The notes beneath the pieces are model-generated. The model saw only the letters and a program-made list of their open reading frames with translations. It was not told where the DNA came from and made no database searches. A DNA stretch of 49,972 nucleotides, taken from the NCBI RefSeq assembly GCF_014697475.1, contig NZ_JACJRV010000052.1:1-49972 (forward strand), written 5' to 3'. This DNA comes from Nostoc sp. FACHB-152. GTDB lineage: Bacteria; Cyanobacteriota; Cyanobacteriia; Cyanobacteriales; Nostocaceae. The position numbers were made by a program, and so were the translations under genes. This document shows, in pieces, positions 1 through 7,668 of this stretch. Position 1 is the stretch's first letter; the number at the start of each line of letters is the position of its first letter.

Positions 1-107
1 AACCGCGTCCACCGCGTTATACCAAAGGCATTTTAGCTAAATATGCGAAGTTGGTTTCTTCTAGTAGCCTCGGTGCTGTGACTGATTTGGATTTGTTTGA
101 TCAATAG
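1..107 (+). CDS. 3' end of an unidentified gene (partial)
   Basis: Reading from base 3, the sequence stays open for 34 codons and ends with TAG at 105-107. The visible tail reads [14 protein letters not shown] and ends in DLDLFDQ. The start lies outside the window. The residue composition (basic, then Ser-rich, then an acidic end) looks like real protein, and the other two forward frames hit stops within about 40 bases. I do not recognise the family, so no function is given. Confidence 0.5.
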   Translation, partial: PRPPRYTKGILAKYAKLVSSSSLGAVTDLDLFDQ

Positions 108-199
108 TCAACAGTATGAAATATTAATTCAAAGATGAGTGGAATCTCAAACTTAGCTGTGAGAATTTCCGACTCATCTTTTGAAATATATATATTCTG

Positions 200-403
200 A
201 TTTATGAACGGCAATCAAACTCCTCGTGGAAGTTGTGGGTGTCTATGAGTGTGGCATTTGCCAAAATAGAAATGAAGATTGTTGCTGCCCATCTTTTACG
301 CAGCTATGATTGGGAAATCTTACCGAACCAAAGTTTGGAGACAGTAAGAATTCCTACAAATCGTCCCAAAGATGGGTTGCGGCTTCGATTTCAGCCTCGG
401 TGA
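200..403 (+). pseudogene. Decayed C-terminal fragment of a cytochrome P450 (CYP120-like)
   Basis: The frame from 245 to the TGA at 401-403 encodes AFAKIEMKIVAAHLL, then DWEILPNQ, and ends KDGLRLRFQPR. This is the layout of the last ~50 residues of bacterial P450s: the helix after the heme cysteine, then the final beta strands. Just upstream, in a different frame (about 207-244), TPRGSCGCL resembles the heme-ligand loop FGxGxRxCxG. The two frames are joined by a frameshift near 240-250. Nothing of the ~400 residues expected before it is present. I read this as the remnant of a mostly deleted gene. The CYP120-like assignment is from memory of family sequences and is less certain than P450 itself. 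Confidence 0.7.
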
Positions 404-411
404 AATTTTCT

Positions 412-1146
412 ATGACACCTCAAATAAATCTCAGTTTGCCCCAAGGCGTTTCTCAAAGTTGGCAAAGCGTTCAATATTTTGTCAATCAAGGTGTTAACTC
501 TGTTAGTAATTCAGCACAACACGTTGGACAGTCTTGGCAAGAAACAGCCACAAGCACAACTAGTAAAGCTATTGATGTTGTAACAACGAACCTGGAACAA
601 GCAAAAGGTTCTTTGGAGCAATTTAAGAATACAACATCAGGCGCGATGGAAACTGCGATCGCCTCTTCGATAAAGGACTGGCTAACACAACATCCGGCAA
701 TGTCGCGGCTGCTGCAAATGCTCAATTGGGCAGCTATTCATCCAGTTATTAGTTTAGTAATTCTCCTGTTCAGTCTCGCTATTCTTTGGAGTATTATTAA
801 CGCTATTATTCGTTTATTTACAACCGCCAGTTTTTCACTTCTGCAAGCACCGTTTAAATTGCTTCTATCGTTAATTAAAGTTAGCTTTTTATTTTTGAAT
901 AAAGTTGCTAGATTAGCTTTGCAAAAAAATATTAATTATCAACCAAGAGATAACATATCAACTTTATCGCCTAATAATATTCAAAATTTTTATCTAGGTA
1001 AAGAGCAAAGATTAGCAGAAATTTCCTGTCGTTTAGAAGAAATTAATCAAGAGCAAAAAAAGCTTTTGCAAGAAGCTGCTCAACTGATATCTATGGATAC
1101 AATCAATCTAAAAACGGAAGAAGGTAAAGCTAAAAAAATTGCTTAA
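412..1146 (+). CDS. Hypothetical membrane protein with amphipathic N-terminus and coiled-coil tail
   Basis: The frame is open from about 310, but its first 34 codons overlay the P450 remnant in another frame. The ATG at 412 is preceded by GGTGA at a suitable distance and is the better start (244 aa). The protein begins with a Gln/Ser/Thr-rich stretch of about 100 residues. A hydrophobic pair follows around residues 105-165 (VISLVILLFSLAILWSII, then a second nonpolar stretch). The tail is charged and likely coiled-coil, with LAEISCRLEEINQEQKKLLQ. The family is not recognised. It converges on the FAD oxidoreductase gene, with a hairpin between them. It may be an inner or thylakoid membrane structural protein, but that is a guess. 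Confidence 0.75.
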   Translation: MTPQINLSLPQGVSQSWQSVQYFVNQGVNSVSNSAQHVGQSWQETATSTTSKAIDVVTTNLEQAKGSLEQFKNTTSGAMETAIASSIKDWLTQHPAMSRLLQMLNWAAIHPVISLVILLFSLAILWSIINAIIRLFTTASFSLLQAPFKLLLSLIKVSFLFLNKVARLALQKNINYQPRDNISTLSPNNIQNFYLGKEQRLAEISCRLEEINQEQKKLLQEAAQLISMDTINLKTEEGKAKKIA

Positions 1147-1162
1147 CTTATTTTAAGCTGAT

Positions 1163-1191
1163 AAAAAAGCTATCACTTAAAAGGTGATAGC
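1163..1191 (-). terminator. Rho-independent terminator of the dioxygenase/oxidoreductase operon
   Basis: Stem GCTATCAC (1169-1176) pairs with GTGATAGC (1184-1191) around a 7-base loop. On the minus strand it is followed by six T (A run at 1163-1168). This suits termination of the leftward operon. The plus-strand side has only a mixed AT stretch. Confidence 0.8.
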
Positions 1192-1239
1192 AATATATAT
1201 TGAGAATCATAAATAGACGCAGGGACGTATCGATAGGAA

Positions 1240-2376
1240 TTAAATTCGGCTCTGGCTAATAATTTCATCTTCCTTGCCAGCAGCAAAGTTAGCAAAACGC
1301 TGTGCCAAAGGTGGTACAAAAACCAAGGGATTGCTGAACCCAGAAAAAATATGCACACCTTGAAATTCTGGAATAGCAGCAACTACAAAACGTTTGTTAC
1401 TGAAGGCCACTAAACACTTATGCCAAGTTCCTGATAAATTACCTAAAGCTGGTAAGACTTGCGTGATACTTTTTCTCAGCCATTGTTCACTTGCTTCTAC
1501 ATTGATTTCTGCATAAGGATTGGTCAGCACACGGCTAATTTGTCCTAAGCGCAAACTACCATCTAAAAATTGAACTGCACCAGCATCTAATATTGGTGAT
1601 GCTATTTCCTTATTAGATTCATCCCACAACTCATCAACTTGAGTAGAAGCCGTTTCTAATTGAAATCTTTGCAAATTAGCTGGCATTACTAAAGTATTTA
1701 ACCGCAAATCCACAGGCGGAATTTGAATCATTTCTGCGTGGGTAAAATACACCTTTACAGAAATACCTGCTGATTTGAGTAATTGTCGGCTGAGTCCACC
1801 AGCACAAACCACAACGTTAGCACTATGATATGTTGCAGTATTAGTTTCAACACCACCTTTAAATATTTGCAAGACTGGGTTAATTTGCATTTCACCGCCA
1901 GCACGTAAAAAAGCTTGAATATAAGCTTGTGCTGTTTTTTCAGGATTAATATGACCGTGTTTGACAGTTAAAGCACCGGCGATCGCCTCTTGATTCAGCA
2001 GTGGTTCTAACTCACAGGCTTCCTGTACACTGAGTAAATGCGGACTTACTGCACACTGCGCGTAATTTGCGACGGCTGTTTCTGGGTTGCTATCGGCGGA
2101 AATTGTCAGTAATAAATCTAACTCTCGCAATTCAATATCAGCGTCTAACTCTTGTGAGAGGATGTTGTAACGGGCGATCGCTTCTTGGCATAATTGGCGA
2201 GTCAGTGGTGTTGTACCTGACCAATAAGCCAGTCCACCATAACTATAACGAGTTGCATTTTGCGGTGTGGCTTGTTGCTCTAATAAAAGTACGCTAAACC
2301 CTGTTTTCACTAATTCGTAGGCGAGTGTAGCACCCGTAATTCCCCCACCAACAACAATCCAGTCGTAGGTTTTCAT
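1240..2376 (-). CDS. FAD-dependent oxidoreductase, DAO (D-amino-acid oxidase/glycine oxidase) family
   Basis: A 378-residue protein beginning MKTYDWIVVGGGITGATLAY, a classic Rossmann dinucleotide-binding motif (GGGITG) followed by an acidic strand end (LLLEQQ). Further on, VVCAGGLSRQLL is the second FAD contact typical of the DAO superfamily, and the C-terminal FSGFSNPLVFVPPLAQ matches the flavin-binding end. Such enzymes oxidise amines, amino acids or sarcosine-like compounds; the substrate cannot be read here. The ATG directly abuts the TAA of the upstream dioxygenase (no gap), so the two are probably co-transcribed and translationally coupled. A terminator follows at 1163-1191. Confidence 0.85.
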   Translation of the reverse strand: MKTYDWIVVGGGITGATLAYELVKTGFSVLLLEQQATPQNATRYSYGGLAYWSGTTPLTRQLCQEAIARYNILSQELDADIELRELDLLLTISADSNPETAVANYAQCAVSPHLLSVQEACELEPLLNQEAIAGALTVKHGHINPEKTAQAYIQAFLRAGGEMQINPVLQIFKGGVETNTATYHSANVVVCAGGLSRQLLKSAGISVKVYFTHAEMIQIPPVDLRLNTLVMPANLQRFQLETASTQVDELWDESNKEIASPILDAGAVQFLDGSLRLGQISRVLTNPYAEINVEASEQWLRKSITQVLPALGNLSGTWHKCLVAFSNKRFVVAAIPEFQGVHIFSGFSNPLVFVPPLAQRFANFAAGKEDEIISQSRI

Positions 2377-3273
2377 TTAATATGTGGCTTGTAGACGACT
2401 CAACAAATATTCTCCCGCAAGGATGGGGGGATAGCTGATTGATTCTTTTTGGCAACTTTCTAGACAAGCAATTTCTACATCATCATTAGGATGACAGAAA
2501 AAAGCAATAGAATAGCGCGATCGCGTTAACTTTTCATCTTGAGGAATCATTACCCGATGCTTAGTTGAACAAAACACATCATTTGTCCAGCGTTGCATCA
2601 AATCGCCAGTATTCACTAATACTGTATCAGGAATAGTCGGTGCCGCAATCCATTCTCCCGCAGTTGTTTGTACTTCTAAACCGCCAACATCATCTTGGAA
2701 AAGTAAGGTAATACTGCCATAATCTGAATGCTCCCCAGCACGAACTTGACCGAGTTTAGGAGGTGTTTGTAAAGGCGGATAATGTAGTAATCGCAAGGTA
2801 TGATTTTGTTGATGATGTCTGATAATAAAAAAATCATCTGGCAATTCTAAAGCTAAAGCAAATGCCTGTAGAATTTTATTGGCTAGTTCTGTACAATCTT
2901 GATAAAAAATTAGAATACAAGGGTGATTTGCTGGCAACTGAAGAGAACCTAATTCTGTTTTGCTAAAATTAAAAGCTTCTTTTAAGTCTCCTGGTTGATC
3001 AGGGTTGAGGCGTTCTCTTTCAATGCCTACATAACCTGTGTTACTAAATTCATTCTTCCAAGCCAGTTGCTCTTTAACCTCTAAAGGTAGATTAAACAAT
3101 GATTTACTTTGCGTGAACACTTGGGTAATTAAGTCTTGAGAAATTCCTGAATTTTGTAAATACATGAAGCCAATTTTATGGCACGCATAATAAATTTGTT
3201 TCGCTACAGCTTGTTGAGAGGCTGTATCAATATTTATAAAACTAGCTAAATCAATAATTGGGATTTCAAGCAT
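2377..3273 (-). CDS. 2-oxoglutarate/Fe(II)-dependent dioxygenase, isopenicillin-N-synthase-like
   Basis: 298 residues. The start MLEIPIIDLASF is the usual DIOX_N beginning. The Fe(II) ligands are visible as HSD in GEHSDYGSITLL, with the distal His in STKHRVMIP. An RxS pair (SRYSIAFFCHP) follows and would bind the 2-oxoglutarate carboxylate. VLVNTGDLMQRWTND is typical of the plant and bacterial IPNS-like class. Such enzymes hydroxylate, desaturate or cyclise small molecules; the substrate is unknown. It is the first gene of a two-gene leftward operon with the FAD oxidoreductase. It is divergent from the GNAT gene at 3338, so the promoter must lie in the 64-base gap. Confidence 0.88.
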   Translation of the reverse strand: MLEIPIIDLASFINIDTASQQAVAKQIYYACHKIGFMYLQNSGISQDLITQVFTQSKSLFNLPLEVKEQLAWKNEFSNTGYVGIERERLNPDQPGDLKEAFNFSKTELGSLQLPANHPCILIFYQDCTELANKILQAFALALELPDDFFIIRHHQQNHTLRLLHYPPLQTPPKLGQVRAGEHSDYGSITLLFQDDVGGLEVQTTAGEWIAAPTIPDTVLVNTGDLMQRWTNDVFCSTKHRVMIPQDEKLTRSRYSIAFFCHPNDDVEIACLESCQKESISYPPILAGEYLLSRLQATY

Positions 3274-3337
3274 TATAAATATATTTTTATTTATAAGAAT
3301 TGCTAAGAGTACTAAAAAACTAAAAAAGGAATTTATT

Positions 3338-3844
3338 TTGCTGAAAATTCTTCAAGTCGAGACTGATAAACATAAATCTCATGTACAAGATTTATTTTTA
3401 GAGTATTCTAACTGGACTAACTTAGTTTTCAGCCAGGAATTAAATATTAGTTTCGATGTTAATGCATTTTTAGACCAATATATGGCTCAACTTCACGAAT
3501 TTATGCCACCAGAAGGACGCTTGCTTTTAGCGCAGTATAAAGGCAAAATAGTAGGCTGCGCTTGCTTGCGTCAAATAGGTGAAGGTGTTGGTGAAATTAA
3601 AAGAATGTATGTTAAATCAGAGTTTCGCCAAAAAGGAATAGGTCGCTCCTTATTAGAAAATCTCATCTATGAAGCTGCCAACATTGGTTATTCAACGCTA
3701 CTTTTAGATACTGCTCCTTTTGCTCAGGAAGCGCAAGCACTTTATCGTTCACTTGGCTTTCAAGATACCGAACCATATCTTGAAAAAATAGAGATTCCCC
3801 CAGAATATCGGGAAAATTGGGTTTTTATGGAATTGAAATTGTAA
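3338..3844 (+). CDS. GNAT family N-acetyltransferase
   Basis: 168 residues with the acetyl-CoA pyrophosphate loop in VKSEFRQKGIGRSLLENLI (Q/RxxGxG) and the preceding strand IGEIKRMYV. Near the end, ALYRSLGF is the usual GNAT helix-strand signature. It starts with TTG at 3338, supported by an AAAAAGGA ribosome-binding site seven bases upstream; no in-frame ATG occurs early enough. The acceptor substrate is unknown. It is divergent from the dioxygenase operon. Confidence 0.85.
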   Translation: MLKILQVETDKHKSHVQDLFLEYSNWTNLVFSQELNISFDVNAFLDQYMAQLHEFMPPEGRLLLAQYKGKIVGCACLRQIGEGVGEIKRMYVKSEFRQKGIGRSLLENLIYEAANIGYSTLLLDTAPFAQEAQALYRSLGFQDTEPYLEKIEIPPEYRENWVFMELKL

Positions 3845-4029
3845 TCATGAAAAAGTTTTACATCATAGATTTTCGATTAATTCTATAGATAAGCTTGGGG
3901 ATTTTTACTATCGAACAATTATTAAGTCAACAATTGACTTTGCAACTTCGACAAACTAAGTTTGCGAAATAAATTTCATCTATACTCATGTGCGGTAAAG
4001 ATTTATGAAGAAAATTGAACAATATTCAA

Positions 4030-4035
4030 TATAAT
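4030..4035 (+). promoter_or_regulatory. Putative -10 element of ndhD
   Basis: A perfect TATAAT lies 39 bases before the ndhD ATG. The matching -35 position is weak, which hints at an activator-assisted promoter. Upstream, around 3947-3968, TTCGACAAACT and AGTTTGCGAA form an imperfect palindrome that could be a protein-binding site. This last point is inference only. Confidence 0.4.
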
Positions 4036-4073
4036 AGTGTCATTCACACACATAAGTATTTTTGCTTACTGCC

Positions 4074-5759
4074 ATGATAGCGGATGGATTTCCTTGGCTA
4101 ACCGCGATTATTCTGTTACCACTCGTTGCTTCCATACTGATTCCTGTGCTGCCAGATAAAGACGGCCAGCAGGTGCGATGGTATGCCTTAGGTGTGGCGA
4201 TCGCGGATTTTATTTTGATGTGCTACACCTTTTGGAATCATTACGATGCGAGCAATGCAACATTTCAACTCGTGGAGAAATATGCCTGGTTGCCTCAGTT
4301 AGGTCTGAGTTGGGCAGTTTCAGTCGATGGAATATCCGCCCCACTCGTGCTTTTAGCAGGGCTGGTAACGACACTTTCCATATTTGCGGCATGGCAAGTT
4401 AATCTCAAGCCACGCCTGTTCTATTTCTTGATGTTGGTGTTGTATTCTGCCCAAATTGGTGTATTCGTTGCCCAAGACTTACTACTATTCTTTATTATGT
4501 GGGAACTAGAACTAGTTCCTGTTTATCTCCTGGTTTCTATTTGGGGCGGTCAAAAACGCCGCTATGCCGCTACAAAATTTTTGCTTTACACAGCTGCCGC
4601 TTCAATTTTTATTCTCGTAGCAGGGCTGGCAATGGCACTTTATGGCGACAATACAACCTTCGATATAGTTGAACTTGGTGCGAAGAATTACCCTCTAGCT
4701 TTAGAACTGTGGCTATATGCAGGATTATTAATTGCATTTGGTGTCAAGCTGGCGGTTTTTCCTCTGCATACTTGGTTGCCTGATGCCCACGGTGAAGCTT
4801 CTGCGCCTGTATCGATGCTTCTAGCTGGTGTACTGTTGAAAATGGGTGGATATGGGCTAATTCGCATGAATTTGGAGTTACTGTCTGATGCTCATGTTTA
4901 CTTTGCACCAGTACTGGCAACTTTAGGCGTAATCAATATTATTTATGGTGCATTAAACTCCTTTGCCCAGACGAACATGAAGCGTCGCCTCGCTTATTCG
5001 TCAATTTCGCATATGGGTTTTGTACTGTTAGGTATAGCATCTTTCACCGATGTCGGGGTTAGTGGTGCAATGCTGCAAATGCTTTCTCACGGTTTGATTG
5101 CGGCTGTATTGTTCTTCTTAGCTGGTGTCACATACGATCGCACCCATACAATGGCAATGGATAGCATGGGTGGTATTGGTCAATTAATGCCAAAAGCGTT
5201 TGCTTTATTTACAGCTAGCGCAATGGCTTCACTGGCTCTCCCTGGGATGAGTGGTTTTGTCAGTGAACTTCAAGTGTTTGTCGGCATAACTACTAGTGAC
5301 ATCTACAGTTCGACATTCTGCACCGTGATGGTATTCTTAGCCGCCGTGGGAGTTATCCTCACACCAATCTATCTGCTTTCAATGTTGAGACAGGTATTTT
5401 ACGGCACTGGTGCAGAACTAACTTGTGATATTAATAATGCTGGTTTAGAAAACCAAGAAGATGAGGGAACAGCTTGCTTTGGTACAGATTGTCTCTTACC
5501 TACAGAAGCAGTGTATAGCGATGTCAGAGCGCGTGAAGTATTTATCGCTGGTTGCTTTTTGGTATTGATTATTGCGGTTGGTGTCTATCCCAAATTAGCT
5601 ACGCAGATGTACGATGTGAAAACTGTTGCAGTTAATACTCAAGTACGCCAATCTTACATTCAATTCGCGCAACAGAATCCTCAAATATACGCGAAGAGTT
5701 TATTTTCTCCCCAAATTAACGAGCCTGAAGTAGCCCCTGTTCTGGGGATGATCAAGTAA
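4074..5759 (+). CDS. ndhD: NAD(P)H dehydrogenase-like (NDH-1) subunit 4, NdhD
   Basis: A proton-pumping antiporter-like subunit of thylakoid NDH-1, used in cyclic electron flow, respiration or CO2 uptake. The protein has about 14 membrane segments. It carries the conserved [18 protein letters not shown] with the key glutamate, the lysine-bearing [17 protein letters not shown], and [13 protein letters not shown]. The ATG at 4074 ([13 protein letters not shown]) matches family N-termini better than a TTG four codons earlier. Near residues 455-480 a hydrophilic loop holds three cysteines (TCDINN, ACFGTDC). The gene stands alone here and ends in a strong terminator. Which NdhD paralogue this is (respiratory or CO2-uptake) cannot be settled without alignment. 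Confidence 0.95.
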   Translation: MIADGFPWLTAIILLPLVASILIPVLPDKDGQQVRWYALGVAIADFILMCYTFWNHYDASNATFQLVEKYAWLPQLGLSWAVSVDGISAPLVLLAGLVTTLSIFAAWQVNLKPRLFYFLMLVLYSAQIGVFVAQDLLLFFIMWELELVPVYLLVSIWGGQKRRYAATKFLLYTAAASIFILVAGLAMALYGDNTTFDIVELGAKNYPLALELWLYAGLLIAFGVKLAVFPLHTWLPDAHGEASAPVSMLLAGVLLKMGGYGLIRMNLELLSDAHVYFAPVLATLGVINIIYGALNSFAQTNMKRRLAYSSISHMGFVLLGIASFTDVGVSGAMLQMLSHGLIAAVLFFLAGVTYDRTHTMAMDSMGGIGQLMPKAFALFTASAMASLALPGMSGFVSELQVFVGITTSDIYSSTFCTVMVFLAAVGVILTPIYLLSMLRQVFYGTGAELTCDINNAGLENQEDEGTACFGTDCLLPTEAVYSDVRAREVFIAGCFLVLIIAVGVYPKLATQMYDVKTVAVNTQVRQSYIQFAQQNPQIYAKSLFSPQINEPEVAPVLGMIK

Positions 5760-5781
5760 AAGCTTTAACCTTAATATAATT

Positions 5782-5821
5782 AAGCGATCGCTCAATCAAA
5801 AAGCGATCGCTTTTTTTATTT
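5782..5821 (+). terminator. HIP1-based rho-independent terminator of ndhD
   Basis: AAGCGATCGCT (5782-5792) pairs perfectly with AGCGATCGCTT (5802-5812) across a 9-base loop. A T-rich tract follows. Each arm contains the self-complementary HIP1 octamer, so two HIP1 copies make the stem. Confidence 0.85.
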
Positions 5822-5844
5822 TTAGCTTAAAAAACTATAAAAAA

Positions 5845-6357
5845 ATGAAACCGATTATCCGCACTGAAACACCACAAGATTATGCAGCGATCGCTGAGGT
5901 AAATACATTAGCCTTTGGGCAGGAAAATGAAGCTAAATTAATCGAAGCAATCCGACATTCTGATCGCTATATTCCCGAACTTGCTTTAGTTGCAGAAATT
6001 GACAATCTTATAGTCGGTCAAATTCTTTTCAGTTATATAGATTTAGTGGACAAAGAAACAATCAAAGTACTAGGTTTAGCACCTATGGCAGTTCGTCCAC
6101 AATTTCAAAATCAAGGTATTGGCAGCGCATTAGTAAAAGCTGGGTTAGAAATAGCCGCAGCAAAACAAGAAGCCCTTGTGATTGTACTAGGTCATCCTCA
6201 CTTTTATTCTCGCTTTGGTTTTCAGCCGTCTGTTGTATATGAAATAGAATCTCCCTTTCCAGTACCAGAGGATGTCTTTATGGCTAAACCATTGACAAGC
6301 TTTCAGGAAAAATCCAAAGGAAAGGTTGTTTATCCATCAGCTTTTAATGAAGTTTGA
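5845..6357 (+). CDS. GNAT family N-acetyltransferase (YhbS-like)
   Basis: 170 residues. MAVRPQFQNQGIGSALVKAG is the acetyl-CoA binding strand and loop (QxxGIG). VIVLGHPHFYSRFGFQPS is characteristic of the YhbS-like branch of predicted N-acetyltransferases. The N-terminus IIRTETPQDYAAIAEVN is a standard GNAT opening. It follows the ndhD terminator, so it should have its own promoter in the short AT-rich gap. The acceptor is unknown, and it is not closely similar to the GNAT protein at 3338. Confidence 0.88.
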   Translation: MKPIIRTETPQDYAAIAEVNTLAFGQENEAKLIEAIRHSDRYIPELALVAEIDNLIVGQILFSYIDLVDKETIKVLGLAPMAVRPQFQNQGIGSALVKAGLEIAAAKQEALVIVLGHPHFYSRFGFQPSVVYEIESPFPVPEDVFMAKPLTSFQEKSKGKVVYPSAFNEV

Positions 6358-6380
6358 CAAAGCCCTTCGGGTAGGTAATA

Positions 6381-6431
6381 GCAGTCATCTTCGTTATAGC
6401 GTTGGATCATTTCTAAGAAGGTGCGATCGCC
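6381..6431 (-). pseudogene. Remnant of a second RecB-like nuclease gene
   Basis: On the minus strand this stretch reads GDRTFLEMIQRYNEDDC, nearly identical to GDRTFLEIIQRYNEDDC near the C-terminus of the nuclease encoded at 7669-9165. At DNA level about 46 of 51 bases match the segment around 7754-7804. The similarity stops abruptly on both sides, and a dispersed repeat begins just after. This is most simply the leftover of a duplicated or deleted paralogue. Confidence 0.65.
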
Positions 6432-6437
6432 TTTTAT

Positions 6438-6528
6438 ACGACTTACGTAAAAACTCTCTCAAACTCTTACTTCTTCGTGTACTTTGTGGCCTTTGTGGTT
6501 CGTTCTTCCTGACCCGTGCGTAAGTCCT
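6438..6528. repeat. Dispersed inverted-repeat-ended intergenic element, copy 1
   Basis: The left end ACGACTTACGTA and the right end GTGCGTAAGTCCT are inverted copies of each other. The inner part (ACTCTCTCAAACTCTT... TTCGTG... CTTTGTGG) matches the element at 34632-34745. It has no coding capacity of its own. It looks like a non-autonomous, MITE-like intergenic repeat. Confidence 0.7.
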
Positions 6529-6567
6529 ATTTTATCTCCAAGCATCCTAAAAGACAAATTCAGGCAA

Positions 6568-6903
6568 TTACAAACTATCTGTTTTATTATCTGTTGATGA
6601 TGGATATAGATATTGCTCATAATCGGGTGTCAAATTTCTTGGCAGAATTAGGTACCCAATAAGAAACACTATTCCTTGTAGAAAAAATAGGATACTACCG
6701 AGTAAATAGACCCAACCCATTACTGAACTATTTGCCAGAACTGGAATAATATATCCATTGATGTTAAAGTGCAATACTCCATAACCAAGCCAATTAAACT
6801 GAGGCGAAAAGTATAAGTAGGCGCAACACCCCGTTATCAGGCTCCCAATTATAAATGTTATTGCTAGTACTAGAAATTTGAATGTAGTTTTTCCGTCAAA
6901 CAT
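6568..6903 (-). CDS. Small hypothetical membrane protein
   Basis: 111 residues starting at ATG 6903. Hydrophobic segments are visible at about residues 9-31 (FLVLAITFIIGSLITGCCAY), a moderately hydrophobic middle, and residues 62-88 (GWVYLLGSILFFLQGIVFLI). A short polar C-terminus with YEQYLYPSSTDN follows. The family is not recognised. It sits between a dispersed repeat and the PIN gene, all on the minus strand apart from the repeat, with 59 bases between it and the PIN gene. Confidence 0.6.
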   Translation of the reverse strand: MFDGKTTFKFLVLAITFIIGSLITGCCAYLYFSPQFNWLGYGVLHFNINGYIIPVLANSSVMGWVYLLGSILFFLQGIVFLIGYLILPRNLTPDYEQYLYPSSTDNKTDSL

Positions 6904-6962
6904 GACGCTTTTCTTGCTATGAAGCTTAGGTAATTACATTATCAGGCGATCACACTACGCCA

Positions 6963-7631
6963 TTAGCAGCTTTCGTCGGTCTGCTGCATTTGAATTTTTA
7001 GACCGCGCTTTGCTGACAAGTTGATAACTTTTCTGCCACTTTCTGCTTGCTTCTTTTGCCAGTCTGCAAACATTGCGTCCAAGTCGTAGTTAAAGGACTT
7101 AGCGTGTTCTTCACGAATTTTATGAATTTCAACGAGGATTTCGTCTTGCAACATGGCTGATTCTCCTAATAGTTCGTAGGGAGTACAAATTACGGGTAAT
7201 TGGTATCCAAAATCAAGGCTAATCTCTGCAAGTTTCCTTTGAATTTGAGCATTTGCAATATGCTTACAGTTCCACGTTAGCAAGTAATCCAGCCCGTGAA
7301 CAGTGGCTGCTGCAATGTGAACTGCGTCGTCGGACGCTTTTGGAGGAAGATTGCTTCGCGTGAGAAATTGCGCTGCAAGATTTCGTACAGTTTCATTCAG
7401 TTCTACTAATGGCACCTCATTAAGAATTTCCAGACGATTAGCCGCAATTTCAGAATCACCCTGTGACACCTCATCCAGGACAACTTGTGAAATGTAAAGT
7501 TTGAATGTACTTCTGCGATACTCCCACCACTCTCTCGTAACCTCTATGTTTGCTGCCAGAACTAAATTTCTGGTTGGTCTAGCTGTGAGGTAGCCTAAGA
7601 TACTGGTTTCAATATAGACAGTTTCACTCAT
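6963..7631 (-). CDS. PIN-domain protein fused to a partner-like peptide
   Basis: The N-terminal ~150 residues are a PIN ribonuclease-like domain. VYIETSILGYLTARP holds the first acidic residue, VVLDEVSQGD the second and ASDDAVHIAAA the third. The ATG at 7631 (MSETVYIETS) fits the family; an in-frame ATG at 7655 would add eight residues. The last ~65 residues (MLQDEILVEIHKIREEHAKS, then FNYDLDAMFADWQKKQ) resemble small proteins that I recall as separate genes next to such PIN genes in cyanobacteria. The junction codons are TCA GCC ATG, and one base change in the TCA would create a stop. Likely a toxin-antitoxin-type module now in one chain. It lies 37 bases downstream of the nuclease gene. Confidence 0.8.
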   Translation of the reverse strand: MSETVYIETSILGYLTARPTRNLVLAANIEVTREWWEYRRSTFKLYISQVVLDEVSQGDSEIAANRLEILNEVPLVELNETVRNLAAQFLTRSNLPPKASDDAVHIAAATVHGLDYLLTWNCKHIANAQIQRKLAEISLDFGYQLPVICTPYELLGESAMLQDEILVEIHKIREEHAKSFNYDLDAMFADWQKKQAESGRKVINLSAKRGLKIQMQQTDESC

Positions 7632-7668
7632 ACACGGCAAATCATAAGTAATCATATATCAACCAGAT

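Noticed and set aside
310-411. N-terminal extension of the membrane protein at 412
   Set aside because: These codons overlay the P450 remnant in another frame; the ATG at 412 has the better ribosome-binding site.
3927-3968. Palindromes GTCAACAATTGAC and TTCGACAAACT/AGTTTGCGAA upstream of ndhD
   Set aside because: Imperfect and not matching a regulator site I can name; noted only in the promoter entry.
6326-6523. 65-codon open frame after the second GNAT gene
   Set aside because: It is made of the GNAT 3' end, the nuclease remnant and the dispersed repeat read in one frame.
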